64,000 nt of DNA from Psococerastis gibbosa (taxonomy: Eukaryota > Arthropoda > Insecta > Psocodea > Psocidae). The stretch's first letter is position 1; every line of letters starts with the position of its first letter. The notes beneath the pieces are model-generated. The model ran no database searches, was not told the DNA's origin, and was given only the letters and a program-made list of their open reading frames with translations. Positions 31,156-43,968 of this stretch are shown in pieces. Location: NCBI GenBank assembly GCA_963971405.1, contig OZ020484.1, forward strand, positions 14,570,001 through 14,634,000. The letters run 5' to 3'. The position numbers and the translations under genes were made by a program.

Positions 31156-31842
31156 CACCCAAGTATTTACTTGCCGAATCGCAAATGGAAGGTATAACTA
31201 TATATATATATATAGGTATATTATATTAGAAGTTCTTTGGGTATAACAAAACGTACTATCAGAATGAGATATGGTCATCTTTGGAATCAGAGTTCTCACC
31301 ATGCAAACCGTACAGGAAGAGCCGAGATTTTTATACAAATATTGACTTGAGTCAACCTCTTTTCGTCTTTCGCTCTCAGATCAGATGGAATAGTCACTTC
31401 TCAGCAGGTGAGGATTCAGGCTTTCCAATACACAATAGTTTGTAACGTGCAATTTAATTGTCTAACATTTATGAAGCATGTGATCGACTGAAGTGACACG
31501 AACTTCGAATGATGTAGGACTATTATGTAGAAATGTTATGAACCACGTCTTGCAATACCTACTCGAGGCTGGAGCAGTGGGGCTGGAGGGGGCACGATGG
31601 ACCGTGCCCCGCCAACTTTGCGCACCTGATTGGAAGCTCAGTGAAAAATAATGAATTAACAAATTTTGCAGATGACTCAGTGACTCATGTACATTTTTTT
31701 TCCTTAAGTGACACAAAAGTGCAATTGGGAACTCAGTGAAAAATAATCAATTAACCAATTTTGGAGATGACTTAGTGACTGATGTACATTTTTTTTTTCA
31801 TTAAGTTAATTAAAAAAATAAAAATTTACTTTTATATTCTAT

Positions 31843-32125
31843 TAATAAGCCAACCTAGCGGCTGTACCCAGAATTTTTTTTTTCGGGAGGGGTCCATCTG
31901 ACGTCACATGAGGTGAGGTAACCTCAATATATTTAAACTCCATTCTTTCTAGTGTACACTGCAAATATTTCGGGAGAGGTCCGGACCCCCTGGACTCCCC
32001 TCTGGCTTCGGCCTTGCTATAAAGCCCTATTTTAAATTCAACTAGGAAGGCCCAGGGACGCCTGCTTTAAATGCCCTCCGAAGTATGGCCAAAAAATTTA
32101 ACAAGCGTTAAGGACTCGTAATACG
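31843..32125 (-). mobile_element. tRNA-Glu SINE split by a G-tract MITE
   Basis: TAAGCCAACCTAG is followed not by the usual GGGCTATAAAGCCC but by a MITE-like block (31858-32014, CTGTACCCAGAATT to CTGGCTTCGGCCTTG). The SINE then resumes at CTATAAAGCCCT. Confidence 0.6.
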
Positions 32126-32245
32126 ATAGTTTAATTAGTTAATAGTAATTGGAGCATAGTTGCCAATATAGTTTGTACACAAAGACCGAGTCCTAATGAT
32201 TTAATTAATTATTTTTCGTTCTGCAGCCGCAAAGATGTCAGATGA

Positions 32246-32534
32246 AAAATGAAAAACAAGTCGGCAACCTGGGAATCTCTGCCAATGTATTTTTAGTTCA
32301 TGTCAGAATCAAAAGTCAAAAGAATTAGTCTCATACAAAGAAAATGAAAAACAAGTCGGCAACCTGGGAATCTCTGCCAATGCATTTTTAGTTCATGTCA
32401 GACTCAAAAGTCAAAAGAATTAGACTCATAAAAAGAAAATGAAAAACAAGTCGGCAACCTGGGAATCTCTGCCAATGCATTTTTAGTTCACGTCAGACTC
32501 AAAAGCCAAAAGAATTAGACTCATACAAAGAAAA
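32246..32534 (+). repeat. Three tandem copies of a 95-bp unit
   Basis: GAAAAACAAGTCGGCAACCT starts at 32251, 32346 and 32441. The units are nearly identical. Confidence 0.85.
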
Positions 32535-32816
32535 CAAAAAAATTAATGTGTATACTTTTTTCACACGTTTGTAGCACCTATTTTTTTTTTTTTTAACGGA
32601 TGCTGTAAACTAAGTAGGCCTATAAACAAGAGGTGGGCTGGGTGAAGTGAAAAAATTGTTCATAAAAAGTATTAAACAGATCGAAGAAAGATTGATTTCT
32701 ACCGTTAAATAACATTTCGCACGGCTTAGAGGCGATATAAAAGGTTAAAAATGTACCTTGTTGCTAAGAAAAAGACTCCAACTTTTACCCGATAAGTTGC
32801 TGTTTATATTTTATAA

Positions 32817-33680
32817 AAGAACCGGTCCGAGTTTACTCGAACATGCTTTCCAATTTATCAAGTAGTAGCTAGAGAAAATGAGTAATTTCATGGTAAATAA
32901 TTTTCCTATAGATAAATTTCGGGCATCTCGGGGGGGGGGGGGGGGGTTGTCCACCTGACGTCACTGGAGGTGAGGTAAATTCTAGACAGGTCAGACCAAC
33001 AAATTACCACACAGCTATAATGGCAGGGCACGCAATGCATTTGACCGTGAATTTTCTATCATTTTTTCAAAAAAACATTTTTTTTACAAAACCAAATACC
33101 TTTCTGGGAAAGCAACCTGTCCGGTTTCATTACTCAATTTAACACCTAAAACATACCTGAAGGTAGAAATCATCGATAGAATAGTTTCGCAGAAAAATTA
33201 TTTTTTTAGTAATTTTTCATGAAAATTTAGTTATTTTTATTTTTTTACCCCCAGAAGCAAACTATGAAGGGGCAAGCGACCCCTCGCATTTTATCAACAT
33301 AAATAACAACTACAATATATGTGAATTTACATGAAATCGTTCGAGCCGTTTTTGGGAAATAATTTTTTTAGATGTTTTTTTGGAGTTTTTTGAGAATAAA
33401 ACCCCCCAAATTGAGTTAGCCCCAAATTAAAAAAATGGTCCCGAGGTATGAATTTTGTGAACCTACATGCAAAATTTCATCAAAATCGACCGAGTAGTTT
33501 GCCCGGAAATCGACGCACAGACAGACATACATACAGACAGACAGACATACAGACAGACAGAGCGATAGACAGATATTTCGTAAAAACCACTTTTTTGGGT
33601 ACCTGGGACCTCAAAACGTGTAAATCCGTTGAAATCTCGGAATCAATAATTTCGACCATACGTATAAATTGGAAAGCAAA
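32817..33680 (+). repeat. 0.9-kb dispersed family, copy 4
   Basis: It starts GAACCGGTCCGAGTTTACTC. It holds AAAATCGACCGAGTAGTTTG and a CAGA microsatellite (33517-33560). A G tract near 32930-32946 is a partial MITE insertion. Confidence 0.6.
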
Positions 33681-33694
33681 AAGGTTAAATCGCC

Positions 33695-33840
33695 TGCAAA
33701 CAATTTAATGAATGTATCCGATTAACCTCTTCAATAGCGTCACTAAATCACCTAACTTATTAGGTACTTGTGTCTAGTTGCGACACGTCTCCGATCGCAA
33801 GGAGTGTACTGGTATACACTCGCACAAGAAAAAGCACTAA
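33695..33840 (-). repeat. D-family repeat, minus copy
   Basis: It contains AATGTATCCGATTAACCTCT and GCGACACGTCTCCGATCGCA, complementary to the plus copies. Confidence 0.5.
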
Positions 33841-33871
33841 AGCCCGCTAAAACCTGTCCACCGCAGTTTCT

Positions 33872-34040
33872 AAGTTGGTTCGAGTCTCACACTGGCTACC
33901 TTTTTTCGGAGGCACAATTTAAAGCAGGCGGTCCCTGCCTTCCTAGTTGAGTATAAGATAGTGCTTTATTGCTCTATTTCTGCTAGGGTGACTTAAGATA
34001 TAGAAAAAAGGCACTTTTTTATTTATTTTATTTTACTTTA
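33872..34040 (+). mobile_element. 5'-truncated, diverged tRNA-Glu SINE
   Basis: It begins inside the B box (GGTTCGAGTCTCACAC) and keeps the AAAGCAGGCGGTCCCTGCC body. Confidence 0.6.
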
Positions 34041-34099
34041 TCTATTAATAAGTATTTTTATATATTACATATATATTATTATAAATGTATTTATAAATC

Positions 34100-34313
34100 A
34101 ATAATCAGATAAATAAGGACATTTTTGTTCTATTACTACCTAGCGAAGTTAGGGCTATAAAGCACTATTTTACACTCAACTAGAAAGACCCGACACCGCC
34201 TGTTTTACATGCCCTCCGAAGCATAGCCAGAAAATATAGCCAGTGTGGGACTCGAACCAACAACCTTTCGGGTGAAAGTCAGAGTCCGTACCACTGCTAT
34301 ACATGTCTTGACG
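34100..34313 (-). mobile_element. tRNA-Glu SINE
   Basis: The minus strand carries the head (GTCAAGACATGTATAGC), the B box GGTTCGAGTCCCAC, the body and the tail. Confidence 0.75.
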
Positions 34314-34865
34314 TCCATTAACGCCCATAAAAACCCTTCAAATTATAATTTGCCGTTTGGTTTTTCCGTTAGCCAGTTAGTTTGCTGGGTCTGAAGAAAA
34401 CGGATATGAATATTTACAGTGCATTGGTCACAATTGACAGACTGAGGTGGTGTGCCAATGCGCAGTCACGTTCTGCATCCGCATGGTGCCTATCTGTATG
34501 GAAACACGCAAAGGGTGGTCTCAAATATATTTCTATACAGGACAGATGGGACATTCGAGCCAGTTTGAATTATTTTTTACATATTTTCAATTACTGCTGT
34601 TTTAAATCGGCCCCTACACGGTCAATATTAATGACATTATTAGTAATGCCATTACTATTCAGCAATAATACAGCTGTGATCAGAAAATCCGGATCCTTAT
34701 CGTTATTTTTCGTCATTTCAACTTTGTCCGCCTGATACGAACATTATCACTGTCATCTTGATAAAGTAATGTCCTTATTACTGACCGAGTAGGGGCGCTT
34801 AAAACAGTCGTGACAACTGGCTTGTGAAATTAAAAAAAATATTTTTTGGCGGGAAATGAATTTCC

Positions 34866-35080
34866 AAATAAATAAATAAGGACTTTTTTGTTCTATTACT
34901 AAGCCAACCTAGCGGAGTTAGGGCTATAAAGCCCTCTCATACACTCAACTAGGAAGGCCCGGGACCGCCTGCTTTACATGCCCTCCGAAGCATGGTCAGA
35001 AAATGTAGGAAGTGTAGGACTCGAACCAACAACCTTTCGGGTGAAAGTCAGAGTCCGTACCACTACTCTACATGTCTTGT
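34866..35080 (-). mobile_element. tRNA-Glu SINE, well preserved
   Basis: It is full length on the minus strand, with head, B box, CTTCGGAGGGCATGTAAAGC body and (TTTA)n at the left. Confidence 0.8.
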
Positions 35081-35889
35081 CTTTCTACTACATATTGTAG
35101 AACTGCAGTCTCAACAATAGGGACATCTGATTCCGTTCGATTCCAGAATCGAGTAATTCGATTCGACTGCTGAGTATTCGGAATCGATTCCCTCATCATC
35201 GATCCCGAGTATTAGTGATTCATTATTGACAGTATTGATTGTTACGAGTACTGTACATTGAAGCGCCATCAGGCCAAGGGGGGCAAGTAGAGGCGGGAAG
35301 CATTCGGGATCATTGAGGCCAAAGTTTATAAGTCAATGGAAAATGTATAGTTATACCCTTTTTCCATGAATTCTAGCATTGGCAAAATTGCAAATCCCGG
35401 TGTTCCAGTTTGTAGGATAAAGAGCAGAGCAGGTAGAGTAAAAGCATGGTGCAATTAACTCCTAAACGCAAAACAAAATTAATGTCACCTGAACCCCTAA
35501 TCTTCTAAGCACTTCAATGAGTTTCTTTAGGGACAGTTTTGGTCACTAGGTTCGCTGACGACAAACCGATATCCTTATTATTCAAAATGGCCACCGTTTG
35601 CATGTGAAAACTAAGCTCTTAGCATCTAATTAATTCTTTTAATATTTTTTATAATATTTTTACTATGCCTGGACCTTATTTCGCTGCATATAATTTAATA
35701 TATATATTCTCCATGATTTATAGAAACATATCACTTAAAAATAATACGTGATTAAAAATAATTTTAAAATAGTATTGAGGCTTAAGGCAAAATCAACGCT
35801 TTGATATCATTGCAACTGGTGCTGCCATCTACAAAATGAAGTCACAAATGAACCTCATTAGGAAGAAAAGTTGTTGTTTTTGTTTCCAA

Positions 35890-36090
35890 CGCCTGATTTC
35901 AGCATTTCTGCTTAAAGCAACGCTGTCAGTCTGGCGGGGGGAGTGAGTCTGTTTGTTAACTTGAGGCACCCTACGGGCAGACTCTTTCTCCTGAGAGGGT
36001 GGACCTTCTGATTATAGTGGATTCCGAACAACTTGGGGAATATGGTAAAGGCACACGATTAAATCGGAGGTGACGAGGACTCGACACGCA
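35890..36090. repeat. 'GTGGATTCCGAACC' family fragment
   Basis: It contains GCAACGCTGTCAGTCTGGCG, CCTTCTGATTATAGTGGATT and CACACGATTAAATCGGAGGT. Confidence 0.5.
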
Positions 36091-36147
36091 CGGGTAAAAA
36101 AGTAAAATTACAATGCGTTAATTAATTAAAATTAAATAATTAATTAT

Positions 36148-37175
36148 GCATTTTCTCGTCGGTTAGGCGGGCAACATGACAAACACAAAATCCCTGTCTA
36201 TTTTGCTATTTTTGCTACTAAAAATGTCTGCTTCCACGATTTGTTTACTATCAAAAGAGACAAAATGGCGGAGCAACTAGGTACAACAAGATATTTTGTC
36301 TGAATTTTTTGATGCGTTTGAGTCATTTCCGTGCCTCAGGCACACGAAACATTCCAATTATTTTAACAAAATTATGAAAAATTACATGGCAATAACTGTA
36401 GCTCCTTAATAAGTCTATAACATGGGAGTAATCGTACCGATTTAGTAAAAATCGTGATTTAACTTATTGCCTATCATGTCGTTGCTCTTCTTCGAGCTTC
36501 ATCTGTGGAATTAGGAGCATTGCAGCAAATATAGTCTTTTTTCTTCTTCCTTTTGGTCTAGGCATGTTAAAAAATTAGGTATGCATTGTATTTTTAAGCA
36601 AAAATAACAATAAACAAAAATGGCGGACTAACGATTTAACTTCGGGAAAAACGCATCGTGTATTATATACTTCACTGCGTTAAAACTGTACGTTTTGACC
36701 TTGGTAAAACGCACCTAGAACGCTTGGGAAAAACGCATCGTGTCCAGAGAGCCTTTGGAATTCAAAATGAACCGATTTCTTGGCGCATGCGTTTTCTCGT
36801 CGGTTAGGCGGGCAACATGACAAACACAAAATCCCTGCTATTTTGCTACTAAAAATGTCTGCTGCCACGATTTGTTTACTATCGAAAGACTGAAAGAGGC
36901 AAAATGGCGGAGCAACTACAACAAGATATATTCTGTCTGAATTTTTCGATGCGTTTGAGTCATTTCCGTGCCTCTGGCACACGAAACATTCCAATTATTT
37001 TAACAAAATTATGAAAAATTACTTGGCAATAACTGTAGCTCCTTAATAAGTCCAACATGGGAGTAATCGTACCGATTTAGTAAACATCATGATTTATTGT
37101 TAAAACTGTGCGTTTTGACCTTGGTAAAACGCACCAGGAACGTTTGGAAAAAACGCATCGTGTCCAGAGAGCCTT
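36148..37175 (+). repeat. Duplicated block of about 310 bp with 'GGAAAAACGCATCGTGT' ends
   Basis: The segment 36148-36463 returns at 36787-37098 (TTTTCTCGTCGGTTAGGCGG to ATTTAGTAAA). GTTTTGACCTTGGTAAAACG followed by AACGCATCGTGTCCAGAGAG occurs at about 36690 and 37110. It is probably two copies of one element side by side. Confidence 0.65.
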
Positions 37176-37539
37176 AGATAAGACTTGGACTATAGACTTG
37201 TTAAATAAACAATGTAGTAAAAATTCTGTAAAAAAAAAAAATGAAATTTCTGAATGATTTTATATGGAATCAGATAAACTCCCCAAGTGGCTCCTATGTC
37301 TGGCGCCACATTGTACATGATTATTTATTGTATAAATGTCGGCCAGCATAAAGGTGCAAAAGAGGGGGGACGGGTGAAAAGAATCCTATGCTTCTTGTGT
37401 GACATACCCTCGCCTTTTGATTAGCCGCTATTATTGAGTGGGGGTTAGCCATGCACCCCGCCGTATACAATGACGCGTCTATGGGTAGGGAATGCTCTAA
37501 TATTCTTGCTGACAGTGGCGTAACTCATATGGTACCTAA

Positions 37540-37915
37540 GGTGCCCATTTCATTGACCGGCTAGGGCTATTTCCAAAAACGGTGACGTGGTAGCAGACAT
37601 TCAAGACTTGCGTTTCCACCGACCTCGCATTGCAGAATTGACGGAAATGTTTATTTTCCTCTATGCCATAGTTAAAATTGATCAATAATCATACAGTAAA
37701 ATCACAAACAAACAAACTCAAATTAAAAAATGGCTTCATGGCATATGTTAAGTATAAACATTTTAATAGATTTCTATAAAAAGAAAAATTCTAATTTCCG
37801 TCAATGTCATTTGCATTCTGCAATGCGAGATCGGTGGAAACGCCACCTAAGACTTGAATGTCTGCTACGTCACCGTTTTTGGAAATAGCCCTAGCCGGTC
37901 AGTGTGATGGGCACC
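37540..37915. mobile_element. Composite Harbinger-like MITE
   Basis: It has GGTGCCCATTTCATTGACCG and complement outside, TTTCCACCGACCTCGCATTG and complement inside, as at 17358 and 57849. Confidence 0.7.
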
Positions 37916-39292
37916 TATACAATACAATACAATATTTAAAATACAATGACGTGGCCATGGGCAGATATCCAGGAGTGCTCCAATATTTTTGATGACAGTT
38001 TTTTTTTTTTTTGGGGGGGGGGGGGCGCTACCACCCCTGTATCCGTCCATGAACGCGATGTGATTCTTAATTATCTTAGGCTGCGCTGAAAACATCATCC
38101 TCATACAATCTTCTTTGCTCGCGGCGTCCTATAGATTTCAACGATGCTCTTAATACATTCTAAGGATTTCTTGAGTGTAATGCGGCACTGCACGCCACTG
38201 GCCCCTCCATCCCCTTGCAGTTATGTGAATAAATCTCAATGTGTAAAATCTAAAGTTTCTGCTGCCCAAATTATAGGGTGAAAACTAGCAAGGTATGCTC
38301 GAATTAACTCGGGTAAACACAAATGTTAAAAAATAAAGTTTAAATCAAGAAAGATCACGATTAATATTTATTTTTCTTGCCTTTCGTTCGGCAAACTTCT
38401 TGGCATCCTTAGGAAAGTCAGTACTGCAGGTTCCTTTGTCCTTTTCACAGCACATGAGCACAAAGAATTGAGTTTGAAGTCCGCCCACAAACGCATCCTC
38501 ACCATTCATTAAAATTATAAACTCATATTTCGCGCCATTTTCAGATGATTGAAATCCGCTCGGTGCTCTTTATGTTTCATATTTTTTCCTAAATGTCATG
38601 AACTCAGTTTGTGGTATTTTTTTCCGCATGGACCCACCCCCCTCCCCGATGCTTGGCGCCCAGGACAGAGCCTGGACCCATGGACGGACACGGACACCCC
38701 CCCCCCCTCAAAACGGGCTGAATTATTGATAAATTCCACCATTTAGACTGATACACTGACCACTGAACAACAATACTCTATACCTTCCCTATATTTATTC
38801 AGATTAATTTTAGTAAGTATCATAATCAGGCACAAGGTACTACAGTGTTTAACTGTACCTACCCAGGATTTAATTTGGGGGGGGGGGCAAGAAAGAACAA
38901 AAATTTGTATAAATGATAGGTAGGCCTACATCCGTAGTGATTTTATTAGTTTTAGCTAAAACTCTTACATTATTTATTATTTTTTATCAACTTTAGAAGG
39001 GCCAGGCCCTAGCCCCCCCCCCCCCCCCTTCGGTACGGGCCTGCCTACACTACGGTTATAATAATTGTCAATATCCTAAATGCCGAGGAGAGAAGATGGT
39101 GACTTATTAATTTATTAATTATTTTTCCATACACCCTAACTGCCCACCCATGACCCAACCCTAATTGAAGTAGCAGTAGCTAGTCATAAGTATAATATGT
39201 CTATCGCAAAATCTTAAATCTCAAAGGAACCAATTCATTGTATACACGGTTAGGATTTAAAAATAACAGATAGCAGCTAATAGCATCATCAC
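37916..39292. other. Intergenic DNA with G/C-tract MITE fragments
   Basis: A poly-T/poly-G junction at 37998-38026 and tracts at 38696-38708, 38876-38888 and 39013-39028 mark partial members of the G-tract MITE group. No gene is seen. Confidence 0.45.
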
Positions 39293-39974
39293 CAGTGGCG
39301 TAGCAAAACAGAAAATTTTTTTTATTTAAAAAAAATTACCCGGGGAGACCCCGGTCCACCTGTTTCCAGTTTTGTTAACAATTTTATCGTCTGCAAAATT
39401 TCATTTGCCTACAAACTATTTCAGGCCTATCTTTTAAAAAACATTCCCCAAGGCAGCCCCCGGGCCCCCATTGTTGGCTGTAATATTCTTCGTATGTAAA
39501 ATATGAGCATAACTGGTTTCAAAGTGCGTAAATTCCACTACTTTGGGCTTATTCTTTTTCAAACTATTCCCCCGGGCCCCCCCTTTCTTGCAATAGGTCT
39601 ACAATTCTTCGGCTGTAAAACATAAACATTATTAGAATAGGTTACAAGACGTACGAGTAAATACATAAAAATGTGTAAAACCACACAATTTCAGGCCTAT
39701 TTTTTTCAAAAGCCTTCCCCGGGGGAAACCCCCGGGCCCCCTTCAGCCCCCCGACCCCTCGGGTGGGGAAATTAAGAACATGCCCCTGGTTAGAAGATGC
39801 GTGCGGCCATGAGGAAGGTTTTTTTTCTACTATTTTACGAAAATAAGAGGGGGCAGCGCCAAATGAAACACCACCCCATTCGAAAACCTATCGTAAACGG
39901 GCAAACTATATGTATTGATGTTGCATGAAAACTGGACCCCCCCCCAAAAAAAAAAAAATCTGGCTACGCCACTG
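39293..39974. mobile_element. hAT-type MITE, 682 bp
   Basis: The ends are CAGTGGCGTAGC and GGCTACGCCACTG. The flanks ATCATCAC and TGCATCAC match at 6 of 8 positions. The interior repeats CCCCGGGGGAAACCCCCGGG-like palindromes. Confidence 0.6.
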
Positions 39975-40739
39975 TGCATCACGACATACAAATTTTGTAA
40001 GCAGGTGTCACACAGAACATCTTTATCCCTATGGGATTATACACCTTGACATAATGGGTGTCCCAAAAAGGAGTCCCGAAAAGGCGCCAATTTTTGGACA
40101 TGCTGCTTCAAATGGTTGGCCGAATTTTTGTTGATTTTGTCTACTCCCCAGCTCAATGAAAAAAATTCTTTAACTAATGATTAATGGGCTCCCCTATTGT
40201 ACCGCCTTAGAAGGATTTCCCTTTAGTGCGCAGTTTATGACATCTCTGCCACAATTGATGGTCACAGGGAAGTCTTTTGACAATTTCATTACAGGTTCTT
40301 CAGACACTCATATTGCAAATATGGTCAGTATTAAATGATAAGGAAAATCACGGATATATATATGGAATGCTGAATTCCCACCAAAACATTATACGAAACA
40401 TGTTCCCTTGCGCATTAGAATTTAAAGGGACCATCAACATAGAATAGAGACGAGAGACTTTGTTAAAGTATAGCGTATATTATTCCAATATTTTCAAAAG
40501 CGTACTGCAGTAGTTCCCAAACTGTGCACCCCGGGGACAACCCGTGGCGCCATGGGACAAACGGAAAGGTAGGGCAGGTAGGATATGTCCTAATATAAGT
40601 CTACATGTACAATATTGAAATGCATTAGCAATAAGATCGGGCCATGCTGGGCACCGCCCTGTAAAAAGGGATACCGCCTCAAAAAAAGTTTGGGAACTGG
40701 CATACTGTTTATGTCGTGGTATTTGCTCACTTGAGTCAC

Positions 40740-40932
40740 TTCATGAAGTCTTCTTCTTCTTCTTCTTCATCGTCTTCTTCTTCTTCTTCTTCTTCTTCTT
40801 CATCGGGCTCTACAGGCATTGATGGGCTCTGAGCTACTTGACAACACTCCTCCATTTATCTCGGTTTTGAACAGCGCTCCACCACTCCCAACTCGCGATG
40901 GTCAGTTTCCAACTCATCCTGCCAGCGCTTTC
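40740..40932 (-). pseudogene. Decayed LINE 3' tail with (CTT)n
   Basis: The complement of the 11729 tail: GGATGAGTTGGAAACTGACC, CAAAACCGAGATAAATGG and GCCTGTAGAGCC, followed by an interrupted CTT microsatellite. The frame is broken. Confidence 0.55.
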
Positions 40933-41103
40933 TTCATGAAATGCTCAAGAGTTTCATGAAATATTTCAGAGACATTGGGCACATCATGATTAGGTTTGGG
41001 CAGATCAGTGATAAGATATAGTTTCTCGAAATGGGCAACTAACGCGCGGTTACGTAATAAAGTGGTCAAAATTAGGTATATTCGATCATATCGTAACAGT
41101 TAC

Positions 41104-41697
41104 CAAGGCCGTAGCCAAGGGGGGGCTTATTGGGCTGCAGCCCCCCCCCCCCCCCCGAAATGAAAAATTGAGAATTAAATAAATCTTCGTTTCGTTCGGT
41201 AACATGAATATGTCTTCCTAAGTAAATTATAAACTTTCCTTCTGTTAAAATCTTAAAACCTCACTATTTCGCATCTATTTTTTCAAAAATTTTCCCCCGG
41301 GGAGACCCCCGGTCCCCCTGTTTGGAGCAATATGAATATACATTCCCTTGCAAGCTTTCCTGCTTTAAAACCCCACTGTTTTCCGGTTAAATTTTCAAAA
41401 TTTTCCCCCGGGGGAGACCCCCGGACCCCGGTCCCCCTATTCGGAGCAATATGAATATGCATCTCTTTGCAAGCCTTTCTGCTGTAAAACCCCACTGTTT
41501 TGCACTTACATTTTCAACATTTTCCCCCGGGGGAGACCCCCGGTCCCCCTGTTTGGAGCAATATGAATATACATTCCTTTGCAAGCTTTCCTGCTGTAAA
41601 ACCCCACTATTTTGCGTTTATATTTTCAAATTAGATAGGATCTCAGTTGGCACAGGCCCCCCCCCCTCCCCCGAAAAAAATCCTGGCTACGGGCTTG
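41104..41697. mobile_element. hAT-type MITE with internal tandem units
   Basis: The ends are CAAGGCCGTAGCCAAGG and CTGGCTACGGGCTTG. The flanks ACAGTTAC and ATAGTTAC agree at 7 of 8 positions. Inside, about three units of about 119 bp (41280-41640) each carry TTTTCCCCCGGGGGAGACCC, then GGAGCAATATGAATAT. Confidence 0.65.
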
Positions 41698-42184
41698 ATA
41701 GTTACATTCATTTATATACATCAATAAAATCAAACGAGCGCGGTGCTTCGTTCGTTACAGTGTCCGAACCAAGAGAAATGGGAATCTTCTAAATATTTGA
41801 AAAATAACATGACTTGACAGTTAATTAATAATTAATATCTGATTCCATCACTGTCCCTAAATTTGAGCAAAAACCTTATTTGAAGTCTTCCTGAATGGAT
41901 AAACTTGTATAGTACAATATATTTACCTTTGTGAACGATTGTTTAATCTATAAAATGTGATAATCTTAAAGGAAGCTAACGACGCACTCCGGAAATAGGA
42001 ATAATCTATAATATATAATAAGCTATAATCTATTGTGCATTATCACAGTTTATACTGTATATTGAATTCTCTGTCCTAATAAAACTTAGGAGGTCTTCAA
42101 AGAGCATTATTGCCTCAGGCGCGGTTCTACGGGGGGGGGGGGGGGGGGGTTATGGGGCTATACCCCCCCCCCCCCATTAGGTTC

Positions 42185-42679
42185 CTCAAAATGCGTAAAA
42201 CCCCAACAGACAAAACACCAGCCCCGTACAACCGCAACAATTTGGCCAATAAACTCATGAACTGCAAAACCAAACCAGAAAAGGAAAAAGGCAATGGAGT
42301 TTATCGTCTAAATTGTAACGATTGGAACGCAATTTACATAGGCCAAACAGGCAGAAGCTTTAAAACTAGGGTCAGAGTACATATAACAGGTATAGGAGAC
42401 AACAACACCAACAGCACATTCAAGAAACACCTTAACTCGGAAAATCACACATTCGATCCTCACAATTGGACAGCCCTTCACAAAATAAAGAACAGTTACA
42501 CTTTAAATTTTTTTGAAAATGTTGAAATCAGAAGAGCTTTACACAATAGGGAAAAATTAACAAACGACATAACATTCACACAATCATCCCCTCTAATAGA
42601 TCTAGCTAGTAGGTTAGGGATAGGTAACCAACCACGCCCCTCCCACCCCCTCCCACCCCCTCCTCCCAGTCCTATATAA
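42185..42679 (+). pseudogene. Penelope-like element: C-terminal GIY-YIG endonuclease fragment
   Basis: Seen: an open frame containing NGVYRLNCND, then AIYIGQTGRSFKTRVRVHI, then STFKKHLNSENHTFD, ending at a stop at 42679. G-V-Y starts at 42296 and Y-I-G lies 10 codons after it, with the following GRSFKTR and H. Known: Penelope-like retroelements carry a reverse transcriptase followed by just this GIY-YIG nuclease. The reverse transcriptase is absent here. A G/C tract of a MITE adjoins the left side, which marks the truncation. Proline-rich repeats end the frame. Confidence 0.8.
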
Positions 42680-43707
42680 ACCAAGGTTTCCCCTCCCTAG
42701 TCAAATTTGCATTTTCTCCTCGAGTTGAGCAAGTCTCAAATCGCAGATAAGGTGTAACTGTGCTAGTGGGTTTCCCTCTGTAGATGGCAGTTCTTGCGCT
42801 CAGGGTTTTATACTAACACAGGTGGGTTTCTTAGACAAAGTTAATTTCTTAACGATTATTTGGGTTTTACTAATTCGGGTTGTTATAACAAGTTTTTCTA
42901 AAACTCTAAGTTTTTGTTATTTTTTGTTTATTAAAATGAAATACCACGAAGTCACGAGTAATCTAATTATTTATACGTAAAACCCCACTATTTCAGTCCT
43001 ATTTTTCACAAATTGTCTCCCCCCGGCCCCCTTGTGCTCAATTGTATTAATTACTTATAAAATGCGTAGAAGTAGAACCCCAATATTTCAGCCCTATTTT
43101 TCAAAGAAAATATTGGAATGAATGAGACTACAGTAAAGATCCGTACGGCTATACTCAAAAAGGGCCGAAATATGCGGGTACGTTGGCTTCATGTGCCGCA
43201 CAAGTCCCCTGGGGCGCCAGCTCCTGTATAAGAAAAGGCGTGATCCTAAATAGCCCCTGTCAATTATCCACCTCACACGGGGAGTTAAATGCTGTCCCCG
43301 CGCTGTCTCAATAGACCCATCATTTTTTTCGGTATTTTTCATGTTGTCAAACGGTAGGGAATTCCACTACCCAAGAGGCGGAATGTTTGAATTTCAATAA
43401 CACGCTGTTTTCACACAATACCTGATCATTGGCGCCGACGGTTTATGGTGTTTTTTTTTCGTTGGCAATGGCAATGAAGACCTACATGACTGTAATAGGG
43501 GAGATCGCTACATTATCGACGAATTGTATCCAATGGCGGATCCTCGGGGCGGGAGGGGGGGGGGGGGTGAGGGGTGAAGGGGTCATGGGCAAATTCCTAT
43601 GATGATGAGTAAAAAAAAATGACAAACAAATTACCTTTTCAACTTACATACAACTTGGGACACCCCCCCCCCCTAAATTTTCCGCTGGATCCGCTCTTGA
43701 TTGCAGT

Positions 43708-43929
43708 CAGTGGCGGACTGGGCCGGCGGGTATTTTCCGGTGGGTGTTTGGGGCCGCATGTCTAAAGGAAAAAAATCGTAGCATATTTCAAAATAAAATA
43801 AAATTTGGGTTAATAGCAAGCATTAATGCAGCAGGAAGGTATCCTTAAAAACGGTACCCTTAAACTGTATCCGAAAATGCCAAAATGCCTGGGCCGATTT
43901 CCCACTTTCCCAGTCCCAGTCCGCCACTG
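43708..43929. mobile_element. hAT-like MITE ('CAGTGGCGGACTGGG')
   Basis: The ends CAGTGGCGGACTGGG and CCCAGTCCGCCACTG are 15-bp perfect complements. The flanks ATTGCAGT and ATTGGATA agree at only 5 of 8 positions. Confidence 0.55.
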
Positions 43930-43968
43930 ATTGGATAGCTATGTCCACGTCTTGTTTACTGTACAGTG

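Noticed and set aside
34382..34735. 117-codon open frame
   Set aside because: Lies between two SINEs in repeat-like DNA (inverted blocks at 34600 and 34790); no motif.
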